From positions 124,001 through 188,000 of the forward strand of contig NZ_JARXWB010000003.1 of assembly GCF_029892425.1 (NCBI RefSeq): a stretch of 64,000 nt of DNA. The letters run 5' to 3'. The position numbers were made by a program, and so were the translations under genes. The stretch's first letter is position 1, and each line of letters begins with the position of its first letter. Shown here in pieces: positions 42,768-51,811 of the stretch. The stretch comes from Bradyrhizobium sp. BR13661 (GTDB taxonomy: Bacteria > Pseudomonadota > Alphaproteobacteria > Rhizobiales > Xanthobacteraceae). The notes below the pieces were generated by a model, which was not told where the DNA came from, searched no databases, and saw only the letters and a program-made list of their open reading frames with translations.

Positions 42768-43034
42768 CTACTTCACCACGCGGAGCAGCGGACGCCGGGG
42801 CTGGTCCTGCGTCTGCTTGGAGGGGGGCAGCGGCTCGCTGGCAGCGCTCCGCAGCATTTCGTCGCACAGCGCCTTGAGGTCGGCACTGTCAATTCCTTTG
42901 AGCTTCATCCTGACATCGAGGATGACGATCGAGAGTAGCTCAGCCGATTCACGGCTATTGCTCTCGTTGAGAACCTTGCGGCACTCCTCGAGCGTCTCGA
43001 GCACCGATTGCAATTGTTCGTCTGAATGCGACAC
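42768..43034 (-). CDS. small helical protein of unknown function
   Basis: An 88-residue reading from a GTG at 43034, with GGAAAGAA about 10 bp upstream. The sequence is charged and helical (SVLETLEECRKVLNES; KLKGIDSADLKALCDEML) with a proline/basic tail. No signal peptide or membrane helix is present. I do not recognise the family. A longer in-frame start at 43115 is possible but lacks a ribosome site. Confidence 0.5.
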   Translation of the reverse strand: MSHSDEQLQSVLETLEECRKVLNESNSRESAELLSIVILDVRMKLKGIDSADLKALCDEMLRSAASEPLPPSKQTQDQPRRPLLRVVK

Positions 43035-43505
43035 CGGAGTTCTTTCCGTTAATTCGGGCTGCGAGACGTGCTTGTAACAATGCCCTCGGCCCTCAAAGCG
43101 AATGAAGGATAGCACGAGGAGTCCGAGCCCTCGAAGACGATTTCAATATGTTTCCGCGTCGAAACTTGGGTTCCGGACAGCATCGCTCCGCGGCGTAAGC
43201 CGGAACGGTCAAAGCAAAAATGCTTGGACCAACGCGCTTGATCCATCCCACGCGAACGCGCGACATCTCGCACGTCAGCTTGCGGTCCGCATGGACCCTG
43301 CAATCCCGCAGCCATGGTAAGGCTCGCAACGGAACGCACGTGTACCCCTCTTCCAGGCAAAAACGAGCCCGATTCCCAACCCTTAGCACACTCAAATACC
43401 ACTGCGGGCGCGGTAAGTATGGCGTTCAAAACTCACCGTTCCCCAACCCGTCGTGGTTGTGGTTTGCGCTAGATTCTGCCAGTTTACCGGCCCGAAGGGA
43501 CTTGT
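43035..43505. other. intergenic stretch with no recognised gene
   Basis: 471 bp between the small helical gene and the LysR gene. Base composition is more mixed than in neighbouring coding regions, and no frame shows coding character, signal peptide or family motif. The right end should hold the LysR promoter. I see no convincing hairpin or operator. Confidence 0.5.
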
Positions 43506-44555
43506 ATGCACTCCTTGGCGGAAAGGGGCGTTCCACTGGAGGAACGCCTAAAGACAAACATCAGCGGCCTGTCCGATTGGGACGCGGCCCGCATTTTCCT
43601 GGAAGTCGTTCGATGCGGCAGTTTCCGCTCGGCGGCTGAACGCTTGTCGCTGTCGATCAACGCTGTCCGCCGCCGAATCGACGATTTCGAGCGCCAGACC
43701 GGCACTACCCTGTTTACCCGCGACGTCCACGGAACTCATCTGACCGATGAAGGCGCGCTGGTGGTCTCCGCCGTCGAGCGCATGGAGGCGGCCGCCTTCG
43801 ACGTGCTGCGCACCAGCGATTCGACCGCCAATGCCCTCACCGGCGAGGTCCGCGTCGCGGTCACGGAAGGTTTGGGCACGTTCTGGCTCGCGCCGCGGCT
43901 GGTGGAATTCCAGCAAGCCTATCCGAATGTGCTGGTCGATTTGCATTGCGCGATGCGCTCGGCCGACGTCTCACGTCACGAGGCCGACGTCGCCATCCAT
44001 CTGTCGCGTCCGTCGGCGCTCGACGTCAAGCTGGTGCGGCTCGGCCGCATGCACCTGATGTTCTGGGCCTCCAAGAGCTACATCGAGAAATACGGCGCGC
44101 CGCGCTCGGCTGCGGAGTTGATCAAGCACCGCCTGGTGCTGCAATTCGCCGACCAGATCGCCGCCAAGGAAACCTTTGAGAGCTTCTTCCCGGGCGTTCC
44201 GGAACGTGACCTTCTGGTCATGAAGACCAACGTCTCAAGCGCCAACTACTGGGCGGTCGCGAATGGCGCCGGCATCGGCGTCTTCCCGAGCTATGCCATT
44301 GCGCTTGGCGGGAAGTTGATTCCACTGGAGGTCGAGTTGAACCGACCGCTGGATATCTGGTTGTCCTACCACGCTGGTAGCGGCCGGATTCCCCGCGTGC
44401 GGCACATGATTGACTGGCTGATCGAGGCTTTCAATCCGGCTCGCTTCCCGTGGTTTAAGGAGGAGTTCGTGCACCCGCATGAATTCAAGGACTCGTATAT
44501 GGGCGAACCCCTGACCCAGCTCTTCGGGGGATTTTCAACCGAAGAACAAAGGTGA
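43506..44555 (+). CDS. LysR family transcriptional regulator
   Basis: A 349-residue regulator. The helix-turn-helix lies near residues 30-85 (FLEVVRCGSFRSAAERLSLS; RIDDFERQTGTTLFTRD). A substrate-binding-like domain follows (GEVRVAVTEGLGTFWLAPRL). The C-terminal 40 residues after FNPARFPWF extend beyond most family members. The stop overlaps the GTG in front of the next regulator gene (GTGA), so both are probably co-expressed. Target genes are not evident. Confidence 0.92.
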   Translation: MHSLAERGVPLEERLKTNISGLSDWDAARIFLEVVRCGSFRSAAERLSLSINAVRRRIDDFERQTGTTLFTRDVHGTHLTDEGALVVSAVERMEAAAFDVLRTSDSTANALTGEVRVAVTEGLGTFWLAPRLVEFQQAYPNVLVDLHCAMRSADVSRHEADVAIHLSRPSALDVKLVRLGRMHLMFWASKSYIEKYGAPRSAAELIKHRLVLQFADQIAAKETFESFFPGVPERDLLVMKTNVSSANYWAVANGAGIGVFPSYAIALGGKLIPLEVELNRPLDIWLSYHAGSGRIPRVRHMIDWLIEAFNPARFPWFKEEFVHPHEFKDSYMGEPLTQLFGGFSTEEQR

Positions 44556-44563
44556 AAACGAAG

Positions 44564-44956
44564 ATGAAAGCAGCGGCGAAGAGAATGAAGCAGCGCAGTG
44601 CCGGCAAGCCGGACATCGAGCTTGGCAAGCGCATCCGTCTGCGGCGCGTCGAGATGAAGATCTCGCAGGCTGAGCTCGGCGAAAAGCTCGGGGTCAGCTT
44701 CCAGCAGGTCCAGAAATACGAGAAGGGCGTCAATCGCGTCGGCGCGGCTCGGCTTCAGCAGATCGCCACCGCCCTCGATGTGCCCGTGACCTTCTTCTAT
44801 GACGGCGACAACAAGGCCCGCGAAGTCGAAAGCCTCCTGTTCCTGGACTCGGCTTTCAGCCTCCGCCTGCTGCGCGCCTACAGCAAGATCAAGGATCAGA
44901 CGGTGCAGCGTCAGCTCGTCTCGCTGATGGAATCGATCGCAGCGAACGAAGACTGA
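44564..44956 (+). CDS. XRE family helix-turn-helix regulator
   Basis: About 130 residues with a Cro/CI-type HTH: GKRIRLRRVEMKISQAELGE and GVSFQQVQKYEKGVNRVGA. This is the form seen in PraR-like regulators of biofilm and surface traits in rhizobia. The C-terminal part (LLFLDSAFSLRLLRAYSKI) is helical. The ATG at 44564 follows AAAGG; a GTG at 44552 overlapping the LysR stop is the alternative. A strong terminator lies 145 bp downstream. Confidence 0.88.
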   Translation: MKAAAKRMKQRSAGKPDIELGKRIRLRRVEMKISQAELGEKLGVSFQQVQKYEKGVNRVGAARLQQIATALDVPVTFFYDGDNKAREVESLLFLDSAFSLRLLRAYSKIKDQTVQRQLVSLMESIAANED

Positions 44957-45100
44957 GCCGGTCGACGGCCTGGCCTTCACGGCCAATGTTCAATCCGCCG
45001 CGTCGCGGGGACGCGGCTGGATTGGGCGGGTGCCTGGCAGGCCGGAATTGACGAGATCAGATGGGGTCTGCGCGCCGCCAGCGCGCGGCCTTTGTCTCTT

Positions 45101-45125
45101 GGGGCGGCGTGGCCGCCCCTTTTTC
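45101..45125 (+). terminator. Rho-independent terminator
   Basis: GGGGCGGC and GCCGCCCC arms close a three-base loop, directly followed by TTTTTC. It probably ends the LysR/XRE transcript. Confidence 0.85.
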
Positions 45126-45353
45126 TTTGTGCTCCAGCGGCGTTTGACCGCCATCGATCGCGATTTTTCGCGAACCCCTCCCGGCCTTGCTGCGACCAAA
45201 CCGAGAGCCTTGGCGCCGGCGCGTGGGGGCTCGATGCGCCATGCTTAGTGGGACCGTAACCCTGTTACCCTAGGGTCCCGCCGATTTCAGCGAATCGGCA
45301 CACACAGCTTGGGTGGCCGGGAATTGCCAATGCGAGTGCCCGTTCGGGCCTCG

Positions 45354-45385
45354 TTCTCTCGCCTAGTTCTCTCGCCTAGTTCTCT
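45354..45385. repeat. 13-bp tandem repeat (2.5 copies)
   Basis: TTCTCTCGCCTAG occurs twice head to tail and is followed by TTCTCT, ending 17 bp before the L,D-transpeptidase ATG. It would lie in the 5' leader, close to the ribosome site. Confidence 0.75.
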
Positions 45386-45402
45386 TGGGGAAAACCAGAC
45401 AA

Positions 45403-46767
45403 ATGTCGAAACGCCATGCCGTGATCGTTGCCATGAACCTGTTCGCGGCGGGCCTCCTCGCCAGCGCCACCGCATTCGCGCAGACAGAGACGACCGGTCA
45501 GGCCAGCCCCAAACCCGCCGCACCGTCCGGTACGGTGCCCACGGCCGCCAACCCGGCTCACGCCCCTGCCCCCAAAACCGCTGTCGCGGCACCGGCGTCA
45601 ACCGCCGAGAGCCGCTCGGCCGCCGCGCTCGCGCTGACGCACGAGCCGACCTATGACGAGGGCACCGCCCAGCGGATCAAGGACGCGGCGCTGAGCTATT
45701 CCGATCTCGCGGTGCGCGGCGGCTGGCCGACGATCCCCGCTGACGCCAAGTTCGCGCTCGGCGTTCCGGGCGCCAATGACGATCTCCTTCGCAAGCGCCT
45801 GATCCTGACCGACGACCTCGCCGCCGACAAGACGACCGGCGCGTTCGACCAGGACCTCGCCGACGGCGTGAAACGCTTCCAGGCCCGCCACGGTCTCGCG
45901 CCGACCGGCACGATGACGCCGCGCACGCTCACCGCCATGAACGTCCCCGTGCAGAAGCGCATCCGCCAACTCGAGGCCTCGCTCGAGCGGCTCGAGAACA
46001 CCAATTTCAGCTTCGGCCAGCGCTATGTCGTGGTCAACATCCCGGCCGCCTTTGCCGAGGCGGTCGAGAACGACGTCGTGGTGCGGCGTTATCGCGTCAT
46101 CGTCGGCAAGACCGAAAAGCCCTCCCCGACGCTGACGGCCCAGATCACCGGCGTCGTGCTCAATCCAACCTGGACGGTGCCCTCCTCGATCGCCAAGACC
46201 GAGATATCAGCGCATATGCGCAAGGACCCGACCTATCTGTCCCGCATGCACATGGAGGTGCTCGACGGCCACGACAATCCGATCGATCCGCATTCGGTCG
46301 ACTGGTCGGGCACGCACGCGCCGAACTTCACCGTGCGCCAGCAGAACGGCACGTTCAACGCGCTCGGCGCGGTGAAGATCGACATGCCGAACTCATATTC
46401 CGTCTACATGCACGACACCAACCAGCGCAGCCTGTTCAGCGACGATTACCGCTTCGATTCCCACGGCTGCTCGCGCGTCGACAATGTGCGCGATCTCGCC
46501 GCCTGGCTGCTCAAGGACCAGCCGAAATGGACCCGCGCCGAGATCGACGCGGCGATCGCCACCGGCCAGCACCAGGAGGTCGCCATGGCCAGGAAGGTGC
46601 CGGTGGCCTGGATCTATCTCACGGCCTGGATGACCAAGGACCAGACCGTCCAGTTCCGCAACGACGTCTATAACCAGGACGAGCAGTTGCTCGAGGCGAC
46701 CGCCGAGGAAGCTGCGTTCTTCAGCAATGCCGGCAACCATCCGCTGACCGCGCACATGGCGCAGTAG
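45403..46767 (+). CDS. L,D-transpeptidase (YcbB-like) with peptidoglycan-binding domain
   Basis: A 454-residue exported protein. The signal peptide covers about residues 1-25 (VAMNLFAAGLLASATAFA). An Ala/Pro-rich linker leads to a peptidoglycan-binding domain (DLADGVKRFQARHGLAPTG) and then the YkuD catalytic domain with YMHDTNQRSLF and the active-site SHGCSRVDN. It forms 3-3 crosslinks or attaches proteins in the cell wall. ATG 45403 has GGGGAAAA upstream. It is monocistronic. Confidence 0.93.
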   Translation: MSKRHAVIVAMNLFAAGLLASATAFAQTETTGQASPKPAAPSGTVPTAANPAHAPAPKTAVAAPASTAESRSAAALALTHEPTYDEGTAQRIKDAALSYSDLAVRGGWPTIPADAKFALGVPGANDDLLRKRLILTDDLAADKTTGAFDQDLADGVKRFQARHGLAPTGTMTPRTLTAMNVPVQKRIRQLEASLERLENTNFSFGQRYVVVNIPAAFAEAVENDVVVRRYRVIVGKTEKPSPTLTAQITGVVLNPTWTVPSSIAKTEISAHMRKDPTYLSRMHMEVLDGHDNPIDPHSVDWSGTHAPNFTVRQQNGTFNALGAVKIDMPNSYSVYMHDTNQRSLFSDDYRFDSHGCSRVDNVRDLAAWLLKDQPKWTRAEIDAAIATGQHQEVAMARKVPVAWIYLTAWMTKDQTVQFRNDVYNQDEQLLEATAEEAAFFSNAGNHPLTAHMAQ

Positions 46768-46876
46768 GCATGCAATCCCGCTACGGGCGGATGCAGGACC
46801 GCATCCCCCGCCGCGGTTGACCCGGGCCTTCGCCCGGCCGCACATTGCGCCTCGCCCAACGAGAAGCGAGCGCGCG

Positions 46877-47692
46877 ATGCCTGATCTGTCCCAAGCTACT
46901 CCCTACGCCGACGGCAAGATCCTCAAGCAGATCACAGACGGCGTCGGCGTGATCACCTTCAACAATCCCGACAAGCGCAACGCGATGTCGCTGGAGATGT
47001 GGGAGGGATTTGGCGAGGCGTTGACGGCCTTGCGCGACGACGATTCAGTGCGCGTCGTGATCCTGCGCGGTGCCGGCGGCAAGGCTTTCGTGTCGGGCGC
47101 CGACATCAGCCAGTTCGAAAAGGTCAGGCACAACGCGGCTGCGTCCGAAGAATACGGCAAACGCAGCGCCGCCCAGCGCGCGCTGCTCGCCGATTACCCC
47201 AAGCCGACGATCGCTTGCATCCAGGGTTTTTGCCTTGGCGGCGGCATGCAGGTTGCGATGCTGACCGACATGCGCATCGCGGCGCATGACAGTCAGTTCG
47301 GTATTCCGGCGGCGAAGCTCGGCATCGCCTATGGCTTTGACGGATTGCGCCACCTGGTGTCGCTGGTCGGCCCGTCCTGGGCGCGGCTGTTGATGTACAC
47401 GGGCATGCGCATTGATTCCGCCGAGGCGCTGCGCATCGGCCTCGTCGAACGCGTGATCCCGGACGACCAGCTCTGGGGCGAGACCATGGCGATCGCCGAG
47501 ACGATCTCGCACAACGCGCCGCTCGCGATCAAGGCCGCCAAGATCACCATCGCCGAAGTGCTGAAGGATGAGAGCGCCCGCGACATGAACGCGATCAAGG
47601 CGATCGGCACGGCTTGCATGGACAGCGCGGATTTTCGCGAAGGCCGGCAGGCTTTCATGGAAAAGCGCAGGCCGCAGTTTAGAGGGAAGTAG
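46877..47692 (+). CDS. enoyl-CoA hydratase family protein
   Basis: A 271-residue crotonase. GVITFNNPDKRNAMSLEMW is the typical first strand. The oxyanion-hole elements are GGKAFVSGADISQF and CIQGFCLGGGMQVA. The position of the usual second catalytic glutamate carries other residues (AKLGIAYGFDGLRHLV), so hydratase activity is not certain. GAGAAG lies upstream of the ATG. It is distinct in sequence from the crotonase at 672-1466. Substrate unknown. Confidence 0.9.
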   Translation: MPDLSQATPYADGKILKQITDGVGVITFNNPDKRNAMSLEMWEGFGEALTALRDDDSVRVVILRGAGGKAFVSGADISQFEKVRHNAAASEEYGKRSAAQRALLADYPKPTIACIQGFCLGGGMQVAMLTDMRIAAHDSQFGIPAAKLGIAYGFDGLRHLVSLVGPSWARLLMYTGMRIDSAEALRIGLVERVIPDDQLWGETMAIAETISHNAPLAIKAAKITIAEVLKDESARDMNAIKAIGTACMDSADFREGRQAFMEKRRPQFRGK

Positions 47693-47751
47693 TCCCGGCG
47701 TTCGGTCACGCCGGAGACCGGAATAGATCCTGTTGAGGATTGATACGTCAA

Positions 47752-48828
47752 ATGCCCGACCTGCCCGTGGAATCCTTCATTATCGATCGCCTTCAAGAAG
47801 GCGGCTGGCGCGTCATTCAACGCCGGGCCAACCTAACCGATCTGCCGATCGCCGACTTTGTTTCGTACCGTGACGCTAAGGAATGGGTGAACTGGAAGTC
47901 CGGCCAACCCAGAACCAATCTGTATGTCACGACGAAAGAAACGTCGCCGCAGCCGAGGCTGGTCGAAGTCGCGATCGAGCCGCGGTCGAAGGCCGACGCA
48001 GAGACGCTCAGCATTGCGCTGGCGGAGCTCGCGGCTGAAGATCCTGCGTTTGAAATGTCGATCGACCCCGAATCCGGGCAGATCATCTTGAAGGGCGCGA
48101 ACGAACTTCATCTCGACGCCAAGCTCGAAATCCTCAGGCGCACCTACCGCATCGATCCCAGAGTTGGGGCGCTGCAGGTCGCATTCCGTGAGTGCATCAC
48201 GCGACCGGCCGAGGTGGAATATGCCTACAAGAAGCAGTCGGACGGCTCAGGCCAGTTCGCGGCCGTCAAGCTGCGTGTCGAGCCGAACCAGCCTGGCGAG
48301 GGCTACCGGTTCGAGTCCAGGATCACCGGCGGCGCGGTGCCGAAAAACTACATCCCCGGCATCGAAAAAGGAATCGAGAGTGTGCTTCCCGCAGGCGTGG
48401 TGGCCGGCTACCCCGTGGTCGACATCAAGGTCGAGCTGATCGACGGCAAATATCATGACACCGACTCTTCCGCACTCGCCTTCGAGATCGCCGCACGTGC
48501 GGCGCTCCGAGAGGCGCTTCAGAAGGCAGGATCGTTGCTGCTCGAGCCGATCATGACGGTGGAGGTGGTGGCCCCGGAGGAGTGTATCGGCCTCCTCATC
48601 GGAGACTTGAATTTGCGGCGCGGACAGATCCGGGGGCAAGACATTCGCAGCGGCGCCGCCGTCATCAGCGCGATGGTGCCGCTGATCAACATGTTTGGCT
48701 ACGCGAATAACCTGCGCTCGATGAGCAAGGGCCGCGCAACCTTCACGATGCAATTCGATCACTATGCCCCGGCGCCCTCGCCCGGGAGCGACCCGCCGTT
48801 TCGGCCTGCGATCGGAATGCGGGCCTGA
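47752..48828 (+). CDS. EF-G-like protein lacking the GTPase domain (domains III-V with a new N-terminus)
   Basis: 358 residues, about half of elongation factor G. Residues 1-65 ([32 protein letters not shown]) are not EF-G. From residue 70 the EF-G order is followed: domain III ([18 protein letters not shown]), domain IV with both tip loops ([25 protein letters not shown]), and domain V ([32 protein letters not shown]). All G motifs are absent. There are no internal stops, and conservation is high, so this is not an obvious pseudogene. It may bind the ribosomal A site as a tRNA mimic without GTP hydrolysis. Confidence 0.85.
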   Translation: MPDLPVESFIIDRLQEGGWRVIQRRANLTDLPIADFVSYRDAKEWVNWKSGQPRTNLYVTTKETSPQPRLVEVAIEPRSKADAETLSIALAELAAEDPAFEMSIDPESGQIILKGANELHLDAKLEILRRTYRIDPRVGALQVAFRECITRPAEVEYAYKKQSDGSGQFAAVKLRVEPNQPGEGYRFESRITGGAVPKNYIPGIEKGIESVLPAGVVAGYPVVDIKVELIDGKYHDTDSSALAFEIAARAALREALQKAGSLLLEPIMTVEVVAPEECIGLLIGDLNLRRGQIRGQDIRSGAAVISAMVPLINMFGYANNLRSMSKGRATFTMQFDHYAPAPSPGSDPPFRPAIGMRA

Positions 48829-48896
48829 ACGACGCTTTGCGGACGATCGGAGAGACAATAGCCGCTCGTGCCCTGGAGCGGACCAGGCACATGTTT

Positions 48897-49436
48897 CTAG
48901 GAAGCGGCTTCGTCGAGAATCTGGCCGGTTGTTACGATGCGAACAGAGCAATTTGTTAAGAGGTCGCTCCAGACCCAATGATGATGCCTGATTACGGCAG
49001 TGGCATCCATGTGCGGCCGATCGCTCACTGTATGAGCGTCGCTGGCGACAACGACGTGGTGGTCGTTTGATATGGCCGAACGGACCGTTGAGTCGACGCA
49101 GGAATCGGTCGCCCAGCCGCTGACGATGACCCGATCCGGCGCAATTCGGGCGAGGGTGCCTTGCAGCCCGGTTCGAACAAACGGATCATTCAATGTCTTC
49201 TCGATCACAGCGTCGTCTGGGTGACCAGCTAGTTCGGGCAGAAATGACCACCCTTCGGTGTCCCGCTCAAAACTATCGCCCGGTTTGCCGCAGTGCCTAA
49301 TCCATATGACCTTGCCAGATCTCTCACGCACCATCGCGGTCAGCAAATTGATGCGTTGAACCACGCCCTGAAGATCGTGCTTTGGCGGACCATTCAAGAG
49401 ACCCACCTGCATGTCGACCACAATGATAGCATCCAT
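48897..49436 (-). CDS. isochorismatase-family cysteine hydrolase
   Basis: A 179-residue cysteine hydrolase. The catalytic Asp is in AIIVVDMQVG, the Lys in VIEKTLNDPF and the nucleophile Cys in VSGWATDSCVDSTVR. Family members act as nicotinamidases, isochorismatases or carbamoyl hydrolases, and this form cannot be separated by eye. It lies 20 bp downstream of the beta-decarboxylating dehydrogenase gene and is probably co-transcribed. Confidence 0.9.
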   Translation of the reverse strand: MDAIIVVDMQVGLLNGPPKHDLQGVVQRINLLTAMVRERSGKVIWIRHCGKPGDSFERDTEGWSFLPELAGHPDDAVIEKTLNDPFVRTGLQGTLARIAPDRVIVSGWATDSCVDSTVRSAISNDHHVVVASDAHTVSDRPHMDATAVIRHHHWVWSDLLTNCSVRIVTTGQILDEAAS

Positions 49437-49456
49437 CGGCCTTGCTCGTACCTTCC

Positions 49457-50536
49457 TCAGAGCGCCGCGAGCACCGCCTTGGTGATATCGGCCGTGCCGT
49501 TGCTGCCGCCGAATTCCATCGGCTTGAGCCCGCCGGCATAGACCTGATCCACTGCGCGCTCGATTCTTTCGCCGGCTTCAGCGGCGCTCTCAAGACCGTG
49601 CTTGTCGGCAAGCCAGTCGAGCATCATCGCCGCAGACAGGATCATGCCGGTAGGGTTGGCCTTGCCCTGCCCCATGATGTCAGGCGCGGTGCCGTGGCAT
49701 GGCTGGAACACGGCATATTTGTCGCCGATGTCGGCCGACGGCGCCATGCCGAGACCGCCGATGAGGCTGGCCGTGATGTCGGAGACGATGTCGCCGAACA
49801 TGTTCTCCATCACCATCACGTCGAAGTCCCAGGGGCGCTTGACCAGCATCGCCGAGCAGGCATCGACATAGAGATGATCCGTCTTCACGTCCGGATGACG
49901 CTTGGCGGCCTCGTCGAAGATCCGGCGGAAGAAGGCGAACGCCTTGAACACGTTCGCTTTGTCGACGCAGGCAAGCGACCCCGGCTTGCCGCGCGCCTTG
50001 CGCCGCTCCGCGAGGCGGAAAGAGAACTCGAACAGCCGTTCCGAGGTCTTGCGCGTGATGACCAGCGTCTCGCGCGCGTCTTCATGCGTGACCACGCCCT
50101 TGCCCATCGATGCGAACAGGCCTTCGGTGGACTCGCGGATCACGACGAGATCGATGCCGCGCTTGTCGGCACCGACGATCGGGCTCGGCACGCCCGGAAT
50201 GAGGCGTGCAGGCCGCACGCCGGCGTAGAGATCGAAAATGAATCGCAGCTCGATCTGCGGCGCGATCTCGGTGTTGTCGGGGTAGCGCACCGACGGCAGG
50301 CCGCAGGCACCGAGCAGGATCGCGTCGGCCTCCTCGCACAGCTTGACGGTGGATTCAGGCATCGACTTGCCGGTGGCGAGATAGTTGGTGGCGCCGGCCG
50401 GCGCCTCGGTGAAGCGGAAGCGCAAGTCCGATTTCGTCTCGATCTTGCGCAACACTTCGAGTGCTGGCGCCATGACTTCGGGACCGATGCCGTCACCGGC
50501 GAGCACGGCAATGTGGAAGGCGTTATTTGCGGACAT
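49457..50536 (-). CDS. isocitrate/isopropylmalate dehydrogenase family protein (tartrate/D-malate type possible)
   Basis: A 359-residue beta-decarboxylating dehydrogenase. IAVLAGDGIGPEVMAPAL opens the fold, and VVIRESTEGLFASMG contributes the substrate loop. The signature NMFGDIVSDITASLIGGLG carries the metal-binding aspartates. AGGA lies 8 bp before the ATG at 50536. The RESTEG loop and genomic setting, away from leu genes, favour a tartrate or D-malate dehydrogenase over leucine-pathway LeuB, but this is not settled. Confidence 0.88.
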   Translation of the reverse strand: MSANNAFHIAVLAGDGIGPEVMAPALEVLRKIETKSDLRFRFTEAPAGATNYLATGKSMPESTVKLCEEADAILLGACGLPSVRYPDNTEIAPQIELRFIFDLYAGVRPARLIPGVPSPIVGADKRGIDLVVIRESTEGLFASMGKGVVTHEDARETLVITRKTSERLFEFSFRLAERRKARGKPGSLACVDKANVFKAFAFFRRIFDEAAKRHPDVKTDHLYVDACSAMLVKRPWDFDVMVMENMFGDIVSDITASLIGGLGMAPSADIGDKYAVFQPCHGTAPDIMGQGKANPTGMILSAAMMLDWLADKHGLESAAEAGERIERAVDQVYAGGLKPMEFGGSNGTADITKAVLAAL

Positions 50537-50557
50537 GAATGATTCCTGCTCTCTCAA

Positions 50558-50646
50558 CGTCATGCCCGGGCTTGACCCGGGCATCCACGTCTAAGTACCG
50601 TTTCCGCGCCAAGACGTGGATGGCCGGGACAAGCCCGGCCATGACG
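50558..50646. repeat. palindromic intergenic repeat, family A
   Basis: Left arm cgtcatgcccgggcttgacc and right arm ggccgggacaagcccggcca face each other around tccacgtc/gacgtgga. It matches the copies at 3970-4059 and 8999-9113 and lies between the dehydrogenase gene and the upstream alcohol dehydrogenase stop. Confidence 0.85.
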
Positions 50647-50663
50647 AGAAACAAAAACGCTGG

Positions 50664-51731
50664 CTACGGCATCAGCACCGTGCGCCCGACCACCGCGCCC
50701 CGTTGCAATTGCACCAGCGCCTCGTTGGCCTTGTTGAGCGGCGCCTTCGTCACCGGAATCGGGGCGACGTTCTTGCTGCGAACGAGATCAAGCAGCTCCT
50801 GCGTCTCACGCAGATTGCCGACATAGCTGCCCTGGATCGTCACCGCCTTGATCGGGATCAGCGGCAAGGCCCAGGTCGCGCCGCCGCCGAACAGGCCGAC
50901 GATGACAAGCTTGCCACCCTTGGTCAGGCAGTCGAAGCCGAGCTGCGTCGTCGCGGGGTTGCCGACGAGGTCGATCACGGCGTGGATCGGGCCGCCCGCT
51001 TTCTTCGCTAGCTGCTCCAGCGCATCCGGAGCCTTGGGATCGACGGTCGCAAGCGCACCGGCCTTCTCCGCCGCTTCGCGCTTCCTGGCGTCGATGTCCA
51101 CCATGATCGCGCCCTTGCCGCCCATGGCCTTCAAGAGCGACAGCGCCATCAGCCCGAGGCCGCCGGCGCCGAACATCACGATCGGCTTGTCAAAATGCTG
51201 CTCGACCTTCTTCAGTGCGCTGTAGGTGGTGACGCCCGAGCAGGCATAGGGCGCGGTCGTGGCGGGATCTAGTCCCTTCAGATTGAGCAGATAGCGTGGA
51301 TGCGGCACCAGCATGTGGTCGGAATAGCCGCCGTCGCAATAGACGCCGAGCGAACGCGGCGTCAGGCACATGTTCTCATCGCCGGCGTGGCACGTCGCGC
51401 ATTTGCCGCAGCCGATCCAGGGATAGACGAGGCCGACATCGCCGAGCTTGAGACCGGCCTGATCGGTCGGCTTCACATCAGGACCGAAGGCCAGAACCTC
51501 GCCGACGGTCTCATGCCCCATGGTGAGCGGCAGATTGATGCCGCGGTCCTTCAGCGACAACGGCTTGCGGCCGTGGCCGAGATCGTAGCCGCCTTCCCAG
51601 ATGTGGAGATCGCTGTGGCAGACGCCGGCGGCCTTGACCTTGATCAGCACCTGCGTGCCCGTGGGCTGCGGCGTCGCCTCGTCGAACTCCTGCAGCGGCG
51701 CCTTGAAATCGGCGACCTTGAAACTCTTCAT
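50664..51731 (-). CDS. zinc-dependent alcohol dehydrogenase
   Basis: A 355-residue MDR alcohol dehydrogenase. The catalytic zinc motifs are AAGVCHSDLHIWEGG and LTMGHETVGEV. The structural zinc lobe has four cysteines in WIGCGKCATCHAGDENMC, and the Rossmann motif is VMFGAGGLGLMALSL. GGAGGA lies 7 bp before the ATG at 51731. Likely oxidises a primary alcohol or reduces an aldehyde; no partner gene identifies it. Confidence 0.92.
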   Translation of the reverse strand: MKSFKVADFKAPLQEFDEATPQPTGTQVLIKVKAAGVCHSDLHIWEGGYDLGHGRKPLSLKDRGINLPLTMGHETVGEVLAFGPDVKPTDQAGLKLGDVGLVYPWIGCGKCATCHAGDENMCLTPRSLGVYCDGGYSDHMLVPHPRYLLNLKGLDPATTAPYACSGVTTYSALKKVEQHFDKPIVMFGAGGLGLMALSLLKAMGGKGAIMVDIDARKREAAEKAGALATVDPKAPDALEQLAKKAGGPIHAVIDLVGNPATTQLGFDCLTKGGKLVIVGLFGGGATWALPLIPIKAVTIQGSYVGNLRETQELLDLVRSKNVAPIPVTKAPLNKANEALVQLQRGAVVGRTVLMP

Positions 51732-51811
51732 CGGAATCCTCCCGGCATGCTTTTCGTCGCGCCACCATGCCATGGGCGGCGCGGCGAGACAAACCCGGAA
51801 GGTGTGTTAGT

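Larger units (their letters stand above)
44957..45402. other. 446-bp intergenic region with terminator and short hairpins
   Basis: Besides the terminator at 45101-45125 this stretch has small stems (TCGCGA-TTTT-TCGCGA near 45157-45172; GCCGATT/AATCGGC at 45280-45299) and a 13-bp tandem repeat at its right end. No coding frame is convincing. The promoter of the L,D-transpeptidase must lie in the right third. Confidence 0.5.

Noticed and set aside
45354..45385. Tandem 13-bp units as a CRISPR remnant
   Set aside because: Units are directly adjacent with no spacers and no cas genes are present.
47740..47751. TTGATACGTCAA before the EF-G-like gene as an anaerobox
   Set aside because: Spacer again is four bases, and it lies directly against the start codon, too close for activation.
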